The notes under the pieces were generated by a model. It was not told the origin of the DNA. It saw only the letters and a list, made by a program, of their open reading frames with translations, and did no database searches. Shown here in pieces: positions 34,303 to 45,544 of a stretch of 48,189 nt of DNA. A program made the position numbers and the translations under genes. This stretch comes from Bacillota bacterium (GTDB lineage Bacteria > Bacillota > Sulfobacillia > RBS10-35 > JAJYVN01). The number at the start of each line of letters is the position of its first letter. Position 1 is the first letter of the stretch. The DNA is taken from NCBI GenBank assembly GCA_021791815.1, contig JAJYVV010000005.1, forward strand, positions 1 to 48,189, in the 5' to 3' direction.

Positions 34303-34839
34303 TTAGGGGGTTGGTGCCGTCGGTGGGCCGTCCCCGCCGCCGGAGCCCTCCGCTGGCGCGTCGGCACCCTGGGACGCCGCGCCCGGCCGCGGGAGGAGGA
34401 TGGCGGTGCCCCCGGCGGCCTCGATCTTGCGGCGGGCCGCCTCCGAAAACGCGTGGGCGCGCACCGTGCGCGGCGCCCCGGCGTCGCCGTCGCCCAACAC
34501 CTTGAGCGGGAGCGTGCCGCGCGCCACGATCCCGGCCTCGGCCAGCGTGTCCGGGGTCGCGTCCACGCCTTCCGGCAGGCGGGAGAGGAACCCCAGGTTG
34601 ACGATCCGCCACTCCTGGGCAAAGCGCGCGTTGGTGAAGCCCCGCTTGGGCAGTCGCCGCTGCAGCGGCAGCTGGCCGCCCTCGAACGCCGGACCCTTGA
34701 CGCCGCCGGAACGCGCCTTTTGACCCTTGTGCCCCTTGCCGGACGTCTTCCCGTGCCCGGACCCGGGCCCGCGGCCGACCCGCTTGCGCCCATGGTTGGG
34801 CGCGGCCGGCCGGAGAGACTCCAGCCCGATCTGCGGCAT
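34303..34839 (-). CDS. rplO: 50S ribosomal protein L15
   Basis: A 178-residue L15. The family core is complete ([62 protein letters not shown]). A roughly 30-residue Ala/Gly/Pro/Asp-rich C-terminal tail makes it longer than the usual 145-150. ATG 34839. Upstream it is separated from rpsE by only 98 nt with no room for rpmD, which normally lies there. Confidence 0.96.
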   Translation of the reverse strand: MPQIGLESLRPAAPNHGRKRVGRGPGSGHGKTSGKGHKGQKARSGGVKGPAFEGGQLPLQRRLPKRGFTNARFAQEWRIVNLGFLSRLPEGVDATPDTLAEAGIVARGTLPLKVLGDGDAGAPRTVRAHAFSEAARRKIEAAGGTAILLPRPGAASQGADAPAEGSGGGDGPPTAPTP

Positions 34840-34937
34840 GCTGCTCCCCGCCCTTCACGGGCAGGCCGGATGCGGCCGTGTGCCGCCGCTCCGCGGCCCG
34901 CCGTCGCGTCGCTCTGCCTCGCCCGCGGCCCGGGTCG

Positions 34938-35447
34938 TCAGGCCCGCAATTCCTCCACCGTCTTGCCGCGCAGCCGCGCCACATCCTCGGCGCGCTGGAG
35001 CCGCTGCAGGCCGTCGAAGGTCGCATGGACCACGTTGTTGGGGTTGTTGGTTCCGAGGGACTTCGACAGCACGTCGCGGATCCCAGCCAGCTCCAGCACC
35101 TCGCGCACGCCGTGGCCCGCGATCAGCCCGGTCCCGGGCGAGGCCGGCTTCAACAGCACGCGACCCGCGCCGAAGCGGCCGATCACCTCATGCGGGATGG
35201 TGGTGCCGACGCGGGGCACCTCGATCAGGGCCTTGCGCGCGGAGGCGATGCCCTTCGGAATCGCGTCCGCCGGCAGGGGCGCCTTGCCCAGGCCGACGCC
35301 GACGCGGCCGTTGCCGTCGCCCACCACCACAAGGACGGAGAAGCTCCGCCGCCGGCCGCCCTTCACGACCTTGGAGACGGGATTGATGTTGATGACGCGC
35401 TCTTGAAACTCCCGGTCCGCTCCCCTCGGGATGACCGCCACCTCCAC
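34938..35447 (-). CDS. rpsE: 30S ribosomal protein S5
   Basis: A 169-residue S5: [46 protein letters not shown] and [31 protein letters not shown], then the [19 protein letters not shown] region. GTG 35447 gives a normal length, but its ribosome site is weak (GCCGAGG). GTG 35441 lies two codons later, and the best-looking GGAGGTG (35444-35438) lies inside the first codons. The true start is therefore uncertain by a few residues. Confidence 0.93.
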   Translation of the reverse strand: MEVAVIPRGADREFQERVININPVSKVVKGGRRRSFSVLVVVGDGNGRVGVGLGKAPLPADAIPKGIASARKALIEVPRVGTTIPHEVIGRFGAGRVLLKPASPGTGLIAGHGVREVLELAGIRDVLSKSLGTNNPNNVVHATFDGLQRLQRAEDVARLRGKTVEELRA

Positions 35448-35523
35448 AGCCTCGGCCGCGCCCGCCCAACCGCGCCCCCGGGCCCGACGCCGAACCGAAT
35501 CCGCGCCGGGGACGGGGCCTCCG

Positions 35524-35883
35524 CTAGAATTGCAGCCCGGCCTTGCGCGCGCCCTCGGCCACGGCCGCCACCCGGCCATGGTAGAGGTAGCCGCCGCGAT
35601 CGAAGACCACGGAGGCGACGCCGCGCTCCAGGGCACGGCGGGCGACCAGTTCGCCGACCCGGCGCGCGGCCTCCACGGTCGCCGTCGACCCCAGCGCGCC
35701 CCGCAACTCCCTGTCGAGCGTCGATGCCGCGGCCACGGTGTGGCCGCGCGCGTCGTCGATGACCTGCGCGTACATGTGGCGCGAGCTGCGGAACACGTTC
35801 AGCCGCGGGCGCTCCGCCGTTCCCGCCACCCGTTTGCGCACGCGCCGGTGCCGGCGCAGCCGAAGCTCCCTCCGATGCAACAC
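35524..35883 (-). CDS. rplR: 50S ribosomal protein L18
   Basis: A 119-residue L18: basic N-terminus [41 protein letters not shown], then [41 protein letters not shown]. It binds 5S rRNA. GTG 35883 gives the family length, with GGGGTG about 9 nt upstream; the open frame upstream to 35922 has no good start signal. Confidence 0.95.
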   Translation of the reverse strand: MLHRRELRLRRHRRVRKRVAGTAERPRLNVFRSSRHMYAQVIDDARGHTVAAASTLDRELRGALGSTATVEAARRVGELVARRALERGVASVVFDRGGYLYHGRVAAVAEGARKAGLQF

Positions 35884-35961
35884 GCCCTGCGCACCCCTCT
35901 CGCCCAGCTGCGAACCCGCCAAGCCCTCCGGCGCGCGGTCCCGCCCGGACGGCGGACCGCG

Positions 35962-36510
35962 TCACTTGCCGGTCTTGCCTTCCTTGGTGCGGACGCGTTC
36001 TCCAGTATACCGAATGCCCTTGCCCTCGCCGTACGCCGAGGGCTTCCGCACCGCGCGGATGTCGGCGGCCACCTGGCCCACCAGCTGCTTGTCGATGCCC
36101 CGGATGATGATGCTGCTGACCGCGGGCACCTCCAGCTCGATGCCCGGCGGGGGCACAACCTCGACCGGGTGGGAGTACCCCACGGTGAGCACCAGCTTGC
36201 CGCCGTTCTTGGCCGCCCGGTAGCCGGTGCCGACCAGGTCGAGCGACTTGGAGAAGCCGCTGGTCACGCCCTCGACCATGTTGGCCACCAGCGTGCGGGA
36301 CAGACCATGCAGCGCGCGCGACCGCCGCTCGTCATCCGCACGGGCCACCCGTGCGGTCTCCCCGTCCACGGTGACGGCGATGCCGGGCGGCAGGCTGTGC
36401 GCCAGCTCGCCCTTCGGGCCCCGCACGGTCACCCGGCTGCCCTCGACGTGCATCTGCACGCCCTTGGGCACTCCGATGGGACGCCTCCCGACCCTCGACA
36501 ACCCGGCCAC
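35962..36510 (-). CDS. rplF: 50S ribosomal protein L6
   Basis: A 182-residue L6: [62 protein letters not shown], the second repeat with [19 protein letters not shown], and [21 protein letters not shown]. It supports the base of the GTPase-associated centre. GTG 36510 is the only start ahead of the conserved SRVGRRPI that has purine-rich upstream sequence. Confidence 0.96.
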   Translation of the reverse strand: MAGLSRVGRRPIGVPKGVQMHVEGSRVTVRGPKGELAHSLPPGIAVTVDGETARVARADDERRSRALHGLSRTLVANMVEGVTSGFSKSLDLVGTGYRAAKNGGKLVLTVGYSHPVEVVPPPGIELEVPAVSSIIIRGIDKQLVGQVAADIRAVRKPSAYGEGKGIRYTGERVRTKEGKTGK

Positions 36511-36567
36511 CCCCAGGACTCCGGTCCGGGATCCGCCGGCCGGCCCGCTGCGCCGGGCCGGCCCTGC

Positions 36568-36960
36568 TCACCAGATGTAGCAGAGCACCTCGCCGCCGAC
36601 GCCCTCGCGGCGCGCCCGCTTGTCCGTCATGACGCCCCGCGAGGTGGACAGGACGGCGATCCCGAGTCCCCCGAGCACCCGGGGGACCTCCGCCCGCCCG
36701 ACATACACGCGCAGGCCGGGCCGCGAGATGCGCCGCAGGCCGGTGAGCACGCGGCGCCGTTCCGGGCCGTACTTGAGCGTGAGGCGCAGGGTCCGCCGCA
36801 CGCCATCCTCCAGCCACTGGAAGTTCTCGATAAACCCTTCCTCACGCAGGATCTGGGCCACGGCCCGCTTCAGCCGCGAACCGGGCACATCGACCTGGTG
36901 TCGGCGCACGATGTTGGCGTTGCGGATCCGCGCCAGCATGTCGGCCAGTGGATCGGTCAT
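36568..36960 (-). CDS. rpsH: 30S ribosomal protein S8
   Basis: A 130-residue S8: [58 protein letters not shown] and the RNA-binding end [30 protein letters not shown] 36960 has GGAGAGGGG 9-10 nt upstream. In other bacteria S8 represses its own operon by binding mRNA near rplE; such a site was not searched for here. Confidence 0.97.
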   Translation of the reverse strand: MTDPLADMLARIRNANIVRRHQVDVPGSRLKRAVAQILREEGFIENFQWLEDGVRRTLRLTLKYGPERRRVLTGLRRISRPGLRVYVGRAEVPRVLGGLGIAVLSTSRGVMTDKRARREGVGGEVLCYIW

Positions 36961-37090
36961 GCCGGGATGCCCCTCTCCTTCATCGCCGCGCACGGGTCGC
37001 GCCCCAGCCGCGCGGCCGGCGGCGGCCCGTCCGGGCGCGCCGTCCCCGCGCCGCCGCCATGGCAACCACCGGACCCGTGGCCCGGCGGCC

Positions 37091-37276
37091 TCACCAGCTG
37101 GCCTTCCGCAGGCCGGGGATGAAGCCGGAATGGGCGAGGTCGCGCAGGCACAGGCGGCACAGGCCGAACTTGCGGAGATACCCCCGCGGCCGCCCGCACC
37201 GGTGGCAGCGGTTCCGCCTCCGCGTCGCGAATTTCGGCTTGACCTTCATCCGCTCCATGTCGTTCTTCGTCGCCAA
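37091..37276 (-). CDS. rpsN: 30S ribosomal protein S14 type Z
   Basis: A 61-residue zinc-type S14, the same length as the B. subtilis protein, with the Cys4 site in [27 protein letters not shown] and the end [14 protein letters not shown] 37276 is chosen because GGGGAGGT lies 8 nt upstream and it gives the family length; the earlier TTG 37285 is too close to that site. Confidence 0.95.
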   Translation of the reverse strand: MATKNDMERMKVKPKFATRRRNRCHRCGRPRGYLRKFGLCRLCLRDLAHSGFIPGLRKASW

Positions 37277-37316
37277 GCGCCACAACCTCCCCGTCGCGAA
37301 CGGCCGCCGCCCGGGC

Positions 37317-37859
37317 TCAGCCCGCCTTGCGGAACGGCATGCCCAGCAGCTGCAGCAGCTCCCGGGCCTCCTCGTCGGTGCCGGCGCTGGTCACGACCAC
37401 AACGTCCATCCCGCGGACCTTCTGCACCTGGTCGTAGTCGATCTCCGGGAAGATCAGCTGCTCCCGCAGGCCGAGCGTGTAGTTCCCGCGCCCGTCGAAG
37501 CTGTCCGGGTTGCACCCGTGGAAGTCGCGCACGCGGGGCAGCGCCAGCTGGATCAGCCGCTCCAGGAAGTCGTACATCCGCTGGCCGCGCAGGGTGACCA
37601 TGACCCCGATCTTGTCTCCCTCGCGCAGCTTGAACGACGCCACCGACTTCTTGGCCCGCGTGACGACGGGCTGCTGCCCGGCCACGGCCCGGAGCTCGGC
37701 GACCGCGGAATCGAGCAACTTCTCGTTCTGGACGGCGTCGCCGACGCCCATGTTCAGAACGATCTTGGTCAGCCGCGGGACCTGCATGGCGCAGGAATAC
37801 CCGAACCGCCGCTGCAGCGCCCCGACGATCTCCCGCTCGTACCTCTCCCGGAGCGTCAC
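37317..37859 (-). CDS. rplE: 50S ribosomal protein L5
   Basis: A 180-residue L5: [97 protein letters not shown] and [21 protein letters not shown]. It contacts 5S rRNA and P-site tRNA. GTG 37859 has GGGGGGAGTG 5-8 nt upstream. Confidence 0.97.
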   Translation of the reverse strand: MTLRERYEREIVGALQRRFGYSCAMQVPRLTKIVLNMGVGDAVQNEKLLDSAVAELRAVAGQQPVVTRAKKSVASFKLREGDKIGVMVTLRGQRMYDFLERLIQLALPRVRDFHGCNPDSFDGRGNYTLGLREQLIFPEIDYDQVQKVRGMDVVVVTSAGTDEEARELLQLLGMPFRKAG

Positions 37860-37954
37860 CGCCGCACTCCCCCCTGCGCCCCTCCGCCGCCGGAGGCCGA
37901 TGGCCCCCGCCGCGGCCCGCGGAGCGGCGCGCGAGCATCCGCGCGCCACCCGGC

Positions 37955-38311
37955 CTACTTGCCGTCGATCGCCTTCCCGCACAGGATGCAGCGCCGCCGG
38001 CGGTTGCCGTCCGCGTCCACCAGGTGCCCGACCCGCGTGGGCTTCTTGCACGCCGGGCAGACGACCATCACGGTGCTCGCCGCGACCGCGTTCTCCTGAT
38101 CCACGACGCCGCCCTGAAGCAGCTTCTGGTTCGGCTTCTGATGGCGGTGCGCCACGTTGACGCCTTCGACCACCACCCGGCCCTTGTCGCGATCCACCCG
38201 CAGGACGCGTCCGCGCTTGCCCCGGTCCTTGCCCGAGATCACCACGACCTCGTCCTGCGAGCGCACAAACAGCTTGTGCTTCACATGGCTCCTCGGTCTC
38301 GGCAGCCGCAT
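37955..38311 (-). CDS. rplX: 50S ribosomal protein L24
   Basis: A 118-residue L24 with the KOW motif [41 protein letters not shown] and a C-terminal CPAC...CILC zinc-ribbon-like segment. ATG 38311 has GGAGGAGG 8 nt upstream. GTG 38284, with GAGGAG at 5 nt, is nearly as good and would give 109 residues, closer to the family length. Confidence 0.93.
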   Translation of the reverse strand: MRLPRPRSHVKHKLFVRSQDEVVVISGKDRGKRGRVLRVDRDKGRVVVEGVNVAHRHQKPNQKLLQGGVVDQENAVAASTVMVVCPACKKPTRVGHLVDADGNRRRRCILCGKAIDGK

Positions 38312-38366
38312 GCTCCCCGCCTCCTCCGCCGAAGGGTCTCCGCCACCCCCGCCCGGCCGCGGCGAC

Positions 38367-38735
38367 TCAAAGGACCTCGGGCGCCAGGCTCACGATCCGC
38401 ATGAAGTCCCGCTCGCGCAGCTCCCGGGCCACGGGCCCGAAGATGCGCGTCCCGCGGGGTTCCTTGGCGTCGCGGAGCACGACGGCCGCGTTCTCGTCAA
38501 AGCGGATGCGGCTCCCGTCCTCGCGCCCGGTGCCGCCGACGGACCGCACGATCACGGCCCGGACGACCTCGCCCTTCTTCACCATTCCGCCGGGCGCGGC
38601 GGCCTTGACGGAACAGACCACGATATCGCCGACGTTCGCGTAGCGGCGGCGCGACCCGCCCAGCACCTTGATCACCTGCAGCCGCCTCGCGCCGCTGTTG
38701 TCCGCCACGGTCAGCCTGGTCTGCTGCTGGATCAC
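38367..38735 (-). CDS. rplN: 50S ribosomal protein L14
   Basis: A 122-residue L14: [89 protein letters not shown] and [12 protein letters not shown], matching the family over its whole length. It forms part of the subunit interface. GTG 38735 is preceded by GAGGAAG; it is 7 nt from the rpsQ stop. Confidence 0.97.
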   Translation of the reverse strand: MIQQQTRLTVADNSGARRLQVIKVLGGSRRRYANVGDIVVCSVKAAAPGGMVKKGEVVRAVIVRSVGGTGREDGSRIRFDENAAVVLRDAKEPRGTRIFGPVARELRERDFMRIVSLAPEVL

Positions 38736-38742
38736 GGCTTCC

Positions 38743-39009
38743 TCACTCCGCCCGCGCCAGGATGGAGCCGACGCGCCACCGCTTCTCCCGGGACAGGGGG
38801 CGCGTCTCGACGATCTCCACGCGGTCGCCCAGCTTGGCGATGCCCTCGGCGTCGTGCGCCTTCAGGCGGCGCGTGCGGCGGATGCGGCGCCCATACAGCG
38901 GGTGCGCGATCAACCGCTCCACCGCGACCACGACCGTCTTCTGCATCTTGTCGGACACGACGACGCCGACCAGGGTCTTGCGCTGCGTACGCTCCGTCGC
39001 CTCCGTCAC
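38743..39009 (-). CDS. rpsQ: 30S ribosomal protein S17
   Basis: An 88-residue S17: [68 protein letters not shown] fold binding 16S rRNA helix 11/7 region. GTG 39009 overlaps the rpmC stop as GTGA, so its translation depends on rpmC. Confidence 0.97.
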   Translation of the reverse strand: MTEATERTQRKTLVGVVVSDKMQKTVVVAVERLIAHPLYGRRIRRTRRLKAHDAEGIAKLGDRVEIVETRPLSREKRWRVGSILARAE

Positions 39010-39248
39010 GCCCGTGCCTCCTCCCCGCCCCGACCGGCCGCCGCCGCGTCCCCGCGCGCCGCCAACTCCCGCATGCGCTGCACCGTCAGGACGCGGGCGA
39101 TGTCGCGCCGCACATGGCGCAGCCGGATCGGGTTTTCGAGCTGGCCCGCCGCGGTCTGGAAGCGGAGGTTGAAGAGCTCCGCCTTGAGATCCGCCAGTTG
39201 CTTCTCCAGCTCCGCGTCGCTGCGCTCCCTGAGGTCCTTGCCGGTCAC
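39006..39248 (-). CDS. rpmC: 50S ribosomal protein L29
   Basis: An 80-residue L29: [52 protein letters not shown], two long helices near the nascent-chain exit. A Gly/Ala/Glu-rich tail of about 17 residues makes it longer than the usual 62-70. GTG 39248 overlaps the rplP stop as GTGA. Confidence 0.96.
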   Translation of the reverse strand: MTGKDLRERSDAELEKQLADLKAELFNLRFQTAAGQLENPIRLRHVRRDIARVLTVQRMRELAARGDAAAAGRGGEEARA

Positions 39249-39670
39249 TGCGCCTCACCGCCGTCGTCGCGCCGGATGAATCGCGTCTTGATCGGCAGCT
39301 TGTGCGCCGCGAGGCGCATCGCCGCCCGCGCCGCCTCTTCGGTCACCCCGGCCATCTCGAACATGACCCGCCCGGGTTTGACGACCGCCACCCAGTGGTC
39401 GGGCAGCCCCTTGCCGCTGCCCATGCGGGTCTCCGCCGGCTTCTTCGTCACGGACTTATCGGGAAAGATCGTAATCCAAAGCTTTCCGCCGCGGCGGACG
39501 CTGCGGGTCATGTTCACCCGCGCCGACTCGATCTGCCGGTCCGTGATCCAGGCGGGCTCAAGCGCCTGCAGGCCGAACTCGCCGAAGCTGATCTCGTTGC
39601 CGTCGTACGCGAGCCCCGTCCGGCGCCCGCGGTGCTGCCGCCGGTGCTTGACGCGCTTGGGCATGAGCAT
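39245..39670 (-). CDS. rplP: 50S ribosomal protein L16
   Basis: A 141-residue L16: [94 protein letters not shown] and [18 protein letters not shown] 39670 is preferred over ATG 39664 because it keeps the family MLxPKR start; GGGAGG is 10 nt upstream. Confidence 0.97.
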   Translation of the reverse strand: MLMPKRVKHRRQHRGRRTGLAYDGNEISFGEFGLQALEPAWITDRQIESARVNMTRSVRRGGKLWITIFPDKSVTKKPAETRMGSGKGLPDHWVAVVKPGRVMFEMAGVTEEAARAAMRLAAHKLPIKTRFIRRDDGGEAQ

Positions 39671-39735
39671 GGGCCGCCAACCTCCCAACCGTCCCGGCCG
39701 ACGCCGGGGTTCGGACCGCGCCGTCGAGCCCCGAC

Positions 39736-40413
<678 letters not shown>

Positions 40414-40428
40414 GATGCTTCCCTCCGC

Positions 40429-40854
40429 TTACAGGCCGCGCTGCCGCACGACGACCGTGATGTGGGTGGTCCGCTTCAGGATCGGGAACGCCTGCCCACG
40501 GGCCCTGGGATGGATGCGCTTGGCCACGGGCCCCTGGTCGGCGGTGGTCGCCGCCACATACAGGAGGTCCGCGTCCAGGTCGTAGTTGTGGGTCGCGTTG
40601 GCGATGGCGGAACGGAGCACCCCGTCCACCAGCCGCGCCGCCCGGTTCGGGACGAAGCGCAGGATGGCCAAGGCCTCACCGGCCGGCTTGCCCCGGATCA
40701 GATCCAGAACGATCCGCACCTTGCGCGGTTGCGCGCGCACATGCCGCAGCACCGCCCGCGCCTCGCGTACCAGATCGGCGTCCCGCTCCAGGTCCGCGCC
40801 GCCGCCGTGCCCCTCGGCCTCGCCCGGCCGCGCGTCCGTGGCACCCATGCCCAC
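40429..40854 (-). CDS. rplV: 50S ribosomal protein L22
   Basis: A 141-residue L22. The core is clear (AVLRHVRAQPRKVRIVLDLIRGKPAGEALAIL, ANATHNYDLDADLLYVA, RIHPRARGQAFPILKRTTHITVVV). About 25-28 extra acidic/Gly-rich residues precede it relative to the usual 110-115. GTG 40854 has GGAGG at the ideal 6 nt; ATG 40857 and ATG 40848 are close alternatives. No ATG or GTG closer to the core has a plausible ribosome site, so the extension seems real. Confidence 0.93.
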   Translation of the reverse strand: MGMGATDARPGEAEGHGGGADLERDADLVREARAVLRHVRAQPRKVRIVLDLIRGKPAGEALAILRFVPNRAARLVDGVLRSAIANATHNYDLDADLLYVAATTADQGPVAKRIHPRARGQAFPILKRTTHITVVVRQRGL

Positions 40855-40917
40855 CATCACCCTCCGCTTGCTTCGCCGCGCGCCCCCGGGTCCGCCCGCC
40901 TCGCCGTCGCGCGCCCG

Positions 40918-41202
40918 TCACCGCAGAGCGGTCGACCGTTCCGTGTGGTGGCCGTGGCCGCGGAACGTCCGGGTGGGCGCAAACTCCCCCAGCTTGTGCC
41001 CGATGAGCTCCTCGGTCACCAGCACCGGCACGTGCTTGCGGCCGTCATGCACGGCGATCGTGTGTCCCAGCATCTCGGGGACGACCGTGCAGTCGCGCGC
41101 CCAGGTCTTGAGGACCCGCTTCTCGCCCCGGGCGTTCATGGCCTGGACCTTGCGCAGCAGGCTCTCCGTGACGTAGGGGCCCTTCTTGAGCGATCGCGAC
41201 AT
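40918..41202 (-). CDS. rpsS: 30S ribosomal protein S19
   Basis: A 94-residue S19: [51 protein letters not shown] and ITEEL-like [23 protein letters not shown], full length and canonical. It sits in the 30S head with S13. ATG 41202 begins the conserved N-terminus, with GGAAGGGG about 7 nt upstream. Confidence 0.97.
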   Translation of the reverse strand: MSRSLKKGPYVTESLLRKVQAMNARGEKRVLKTWARDCTVVPEMLGHTIAVHDGRKHVPVLVTEELIGHKLGEFAPTRTFRGHGHHTERSTALR

Positions 41203-41244
41203 GGGAATCCGCCCCTTCCGTTCCGCGCCGCGGCGCCCGCAACC

Positions 41245-42072
<828 letters not shown>

Positions 42073-42138
42073 CGCGCGCCACCTCCACAGCCGTCCACGG
42101 CATCCGGGTCCCGCGCGCCGGGGGGCGCTCCCCCCGGC

Positions 42139-42426
42139 CTACAGCAGGCCTTCGAAGAACTGGATCCGCTCGCCCGAGCGGAGCGTGACGACGGCCTTCT
42201 TCCAGTCCGGGCGGTGGCCCGCGCTGCGGCCGACGCGGCGCGGCTTCCCGGGCATGATGGCCGTGTTCACGGCCCGCACGTGCACGGGCCAGATCGACTC
42301 GACGGCCTGCTTGATCTGCACCTTGTTCGCCCCAAGCGCGACCTCGAACGTGTAGCGCCCGTCGTGCGTGCCCGCCATCGTCTGTTCGGTGATCAGCGGG
42401 CGGCGGATGACGTCGTGCGCATTCAC
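42139..42426 (-). CDS. rplW: 50S ribosomal protein L23
   Basis: A 95-residue L23: DVIRRPLITEQTMAG, YTFEVALGANKVQIKQAVESIW, VRAVNTAIMPGKPRRVGR and KKAVVTLRSGERIQFFEG. It forms the docking site for trigger factor and SRP at the tunnel exit. GTG 42426 overlaps the rplD stop as GTGA. Confidence 0.96.
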   Translation of the reverse strand: MNAHDVIRRPLITEQTMAGTHDGRYTFEVALGANKVQIKQAVESIWPVHVRAVNTAIMPGKPRRVGRSAGHRPDWKKAVVTLRSGERIQFFEGLL

Positions 42427-43052
42427 GGCTGCAGCACCCCTTCGATCGCGGCGACGGCGTCCTGCGTGAGAATGAGGGAGCGGGACCGCAGCACCGCAAG
42501 GGCGTTGAGGTTCGGCGCCGGCGTGACCTCGACGCCGGGGAGGTTGCGCCCGGACAGGTACACGTTGGGCTCCGAGGCGGCGGTGACGACCAGGGTGCGG
42601 CGGTCGGCGAGCGTCAGGCGGTCCAAGACCTGCACCATGTCCTTGGTGCGCGGATGCTCGAAGGCCAAGCGGTCCAGCACGCGCAGGCCACCCTCGGCGA
42701 GGCGGGCCGAGAGGGCGCTGCGGAGGGCGCCGCGCCGCGCCTTGACCGACAACCGCTGGCGGTAGTCGCGCGCACGCGGGCCGAAGACCACGCCGCCGCC
42801 CTTCCAGTGCGGCGCCCGGATGCTCCCCTGGCGGGCCTTACCGGTGTGCTTCTGCCGCCAGATCTTCCGCCCGCCGCCGGAGACCATCCCGCGCGTCCTC
42901 ACGCCGACGGTGCCCTGGCGCGCGTTGGCCAGGTATCCGGTCACGACCTGATGCATGAGGGCGACGTTCACCGGTGCCGCGAACACGGCGTCGGAGAGGT
43001 GGGCCTCTCCCACCGTGTCGCCCTGCATGTTGTACAGCGGAACTATCGGCAC
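42423..43052 (-). CDS. rplD: 50S ribosomal protein L4
   Basis: A 209-residue L4: VPLYNMQGDTVGEAHLSDAVF, LMHQVVTGYLANARQGTVGVRTRGMVSGGGRKIWRQKHTGKARQGSIRAPHWKGGGVVFGP (the tunnel-lining loop) and the C-terminal LDRLTLADRRTLVVTA...LNALAVLRSRSLILTQDAV. GTG 43052 has GGGGAGGCG 7 nt upstream. In E. coli L4 represses its own S10 operon; compare the palindrome upstream of rpsJ. Confidence 0.97.
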   Translation of the reverse strand: MPIVPLYNMQGDTVGEAHLSDAVFAAPVNVALMHQVVTGYLANARQGTVGVRTRGMVSGGGRKIWRQKHTGKARQGSIRAPHWKGGGVVFGPRARDYRQRLSVKARRGALRSALSARLAEGGLRVLDRLAFEHPRTKDMVQVLDRLTLADRRTLVVTAASEPNVYLSGRNLPGVEVTPAPNLNALAVLRSRSLILTQDAVAAIEGVLQP

Positions 43053-43150
43053 CGTCGTCGCCTCCCCAGGTCGGATGCGGGCCCCTTGCACGGGTTGCCC
43101 GCCCGCCGCCTCGCGCCGGGACGGGTCCTGCACGGACCCCGGCCCGCGCC

Positions 43151-43816
43151 TCAGGCCCTCGCCGCGGCCCGCAGGGCCTTGGCCGCCGTCCGGATCGCGA
43201 CCACCGACCCGGGCACGCCCGGCACGCCCCCGCGGAGCAGCAGGACCTGCCGCTCGCGATCCACCCGCACGATCTCCACGTCGGACACCGTGGCCCGCCG
43301 CCCGCCGAGCCGGCCGGGCATCTGCCGGTTCTTGAAGACGCGCGACGGGGTCGTGCCGGAGTTCAGCGAACCGACCCGCCGGTGGTACTTGCTGCCGTGG
43401 CTCATTGGCCCGCGCCGGGCGTGGTGCCGCTTGATCACGCCGGCGAAGCCCTTGCCCTTGCTCTTCCCGATGACGTCCACGCGCTGGCCCGCCTCGAACA
43501 GATCGACGGAGACGTCGCTCCCCAGCGGGGGCACGTCGCCGTCCCAGGCGAACTCGCGCAGCACCTGGCGCGGCGCGACGTTGACCTTCCGGTAATGCCC
43601 CTGCATCGGACGGTTGACGCGGGAGGGCTTCCGCGTCCCGAACCCCACCTGCACGGCCTCGTACCCGTCCCGTTCGCTCGTCCGGTGCTGCACCACCACG
43701 CAGGGCCCCGCCTGCACGGCGGTCACGGCCACCTGGCGGCCCCGTTCATCGAATACGCGGGTCATCCCCAGCTTGCGGCCGAGGATGCCCCTGCGCACCA
43801 CCGCCGTGCCCGCCAC
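43151..43816 (-). CDS. rplC: 50S ribosomal protein L3
   Basis: A 221-residue L3: [71 protein letters not shown] and [28 protein letters not shown]. The loop [12 protein letters not shown] approaches the peptidyl-transferase centre. GTG 43816 has GGGGGATG about 5-6 nt upstream. Confidence 0.97.
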   Translation of the reverse strand: MAGTAVVRRGILGRKLGMTRVFDERGRQVAVTAVQAGPCVVVQHRTSERDGYEAVQVGFGTRKPSRVNRPMQGHYRKVNVAPRQVLREFAWDGDVPPLGSDVSVDLFEAGQRVDVIGKSKGKGFAGVIKRHHARRGPMSHGSKYHRRVGSLNSGTTPSRVFKNRQMPGRLGGRRATVSDVEIVRVDRERQVLLLRGGVPGVPGSVVAIRTAAKALRAAARA

Positions 43817-43889
43817 CTGCGCATCCCCCTCTTGCCGGATTCGGGCCGGCGCCCGGGACGGCGGCGACCGCCCGCCGTCCGCGCGCGGC

Positions 43890-44198
43890 CTACAGCTTGA
43901 TCTCGATATCCACGCCAGCCGGCAGGTCGAGCCGCATCAGCGCGTCGACCGTCCTGGGCGTCGGTTCCAGGATGTCGATGAGCCGCTTGTGGGTCCGCAT
44001 CTCGAACTGCTCCCGGATGTCCTTCTCGCCGTTCGGGGCGGTGAGGACCGTGTAGACGGCCTTCTCCGTCGGCAGCGGGACCGGACCGGCCACGAACGCG
44101 CCGGTGCGGCGCGCCGTCTCCACGATCTTGCCCGCGGACGCGTCCAGGATGCTGTGATCGAAGGCCCTCAGGCGGATCCGGATCTTCTGCGCGGCCAT
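43890..44198 (-). CDS. rpsJ: 30S ribosomal protein S10
   Basis: A 102-residue S10: [71 protein letters not shown], with the end [15 protein letters not shown] 44198 has GGGGGC 6 nt upstream. S10 is also the NusE component of antitermination complexes. A perfect 30-bp palindrome precedes the gene. Confidence 0.97.
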   Translation of the reverse strand: MAAQKIRIRLRAFDHSILDASAGKIVETARRTGAFVAGPVPLPTEKAVYTVLTAPNGEKDIREQFEMRTHKRLIDILEPTPRTVDALMRLDLPAGVDIEIKL

Positions 44199-44219
44199 CG
44201 ACTGCCCCCTCACCCGCGA

Positions 44220-44249
44220 CCGGGCGGTGCCCGGCCGGGCACCGCCCGG
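44220..44249. repeat. Perfect 30-bp palindrome between tuf and rpsJ
   Basis: The two 15-bp halves (44220-44234 and 44235-44249) are exact inverse complements built of CCGGGCGGTGCCCGG. It begins 14 nt after the tuf stop and ends 22 nt before the rpsJ start codon in transcription order. In RNA it would form a very stable all-GC hairpin with a small forced loop. There is no U tract, so an mRNA-processing, attenuation or protein-binding site is as likely as a terminator. Confidence 0.6.
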
Positions 44250-44262
44250 CCGGGCACCCGGC

Positions 44263-45462
<1,200 letters not shown>

Positions 45463-45544
45463 CCTGTGCATCCGCCTCCCCGCGACGTGTGGCTGCGGCC
45501 CCGCGGCCGCGTGTCCGCGCCTCCCGGATCCCCCCGGCGGCCGT

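Noticed and set aside
35430-35447. ATC start codon for rpsE 5 nt after GGAGGTG
   Set aside because: GTG 35447 gives the normal S5 length; an ATC start would need independent evidence.
36004-36032. TATACT -10-like sequence inside the 3-prime end of rplF
   Set aside because: No acceptable -35 at 16-18 nt; it encodes conserved RYTGE residues of L6.
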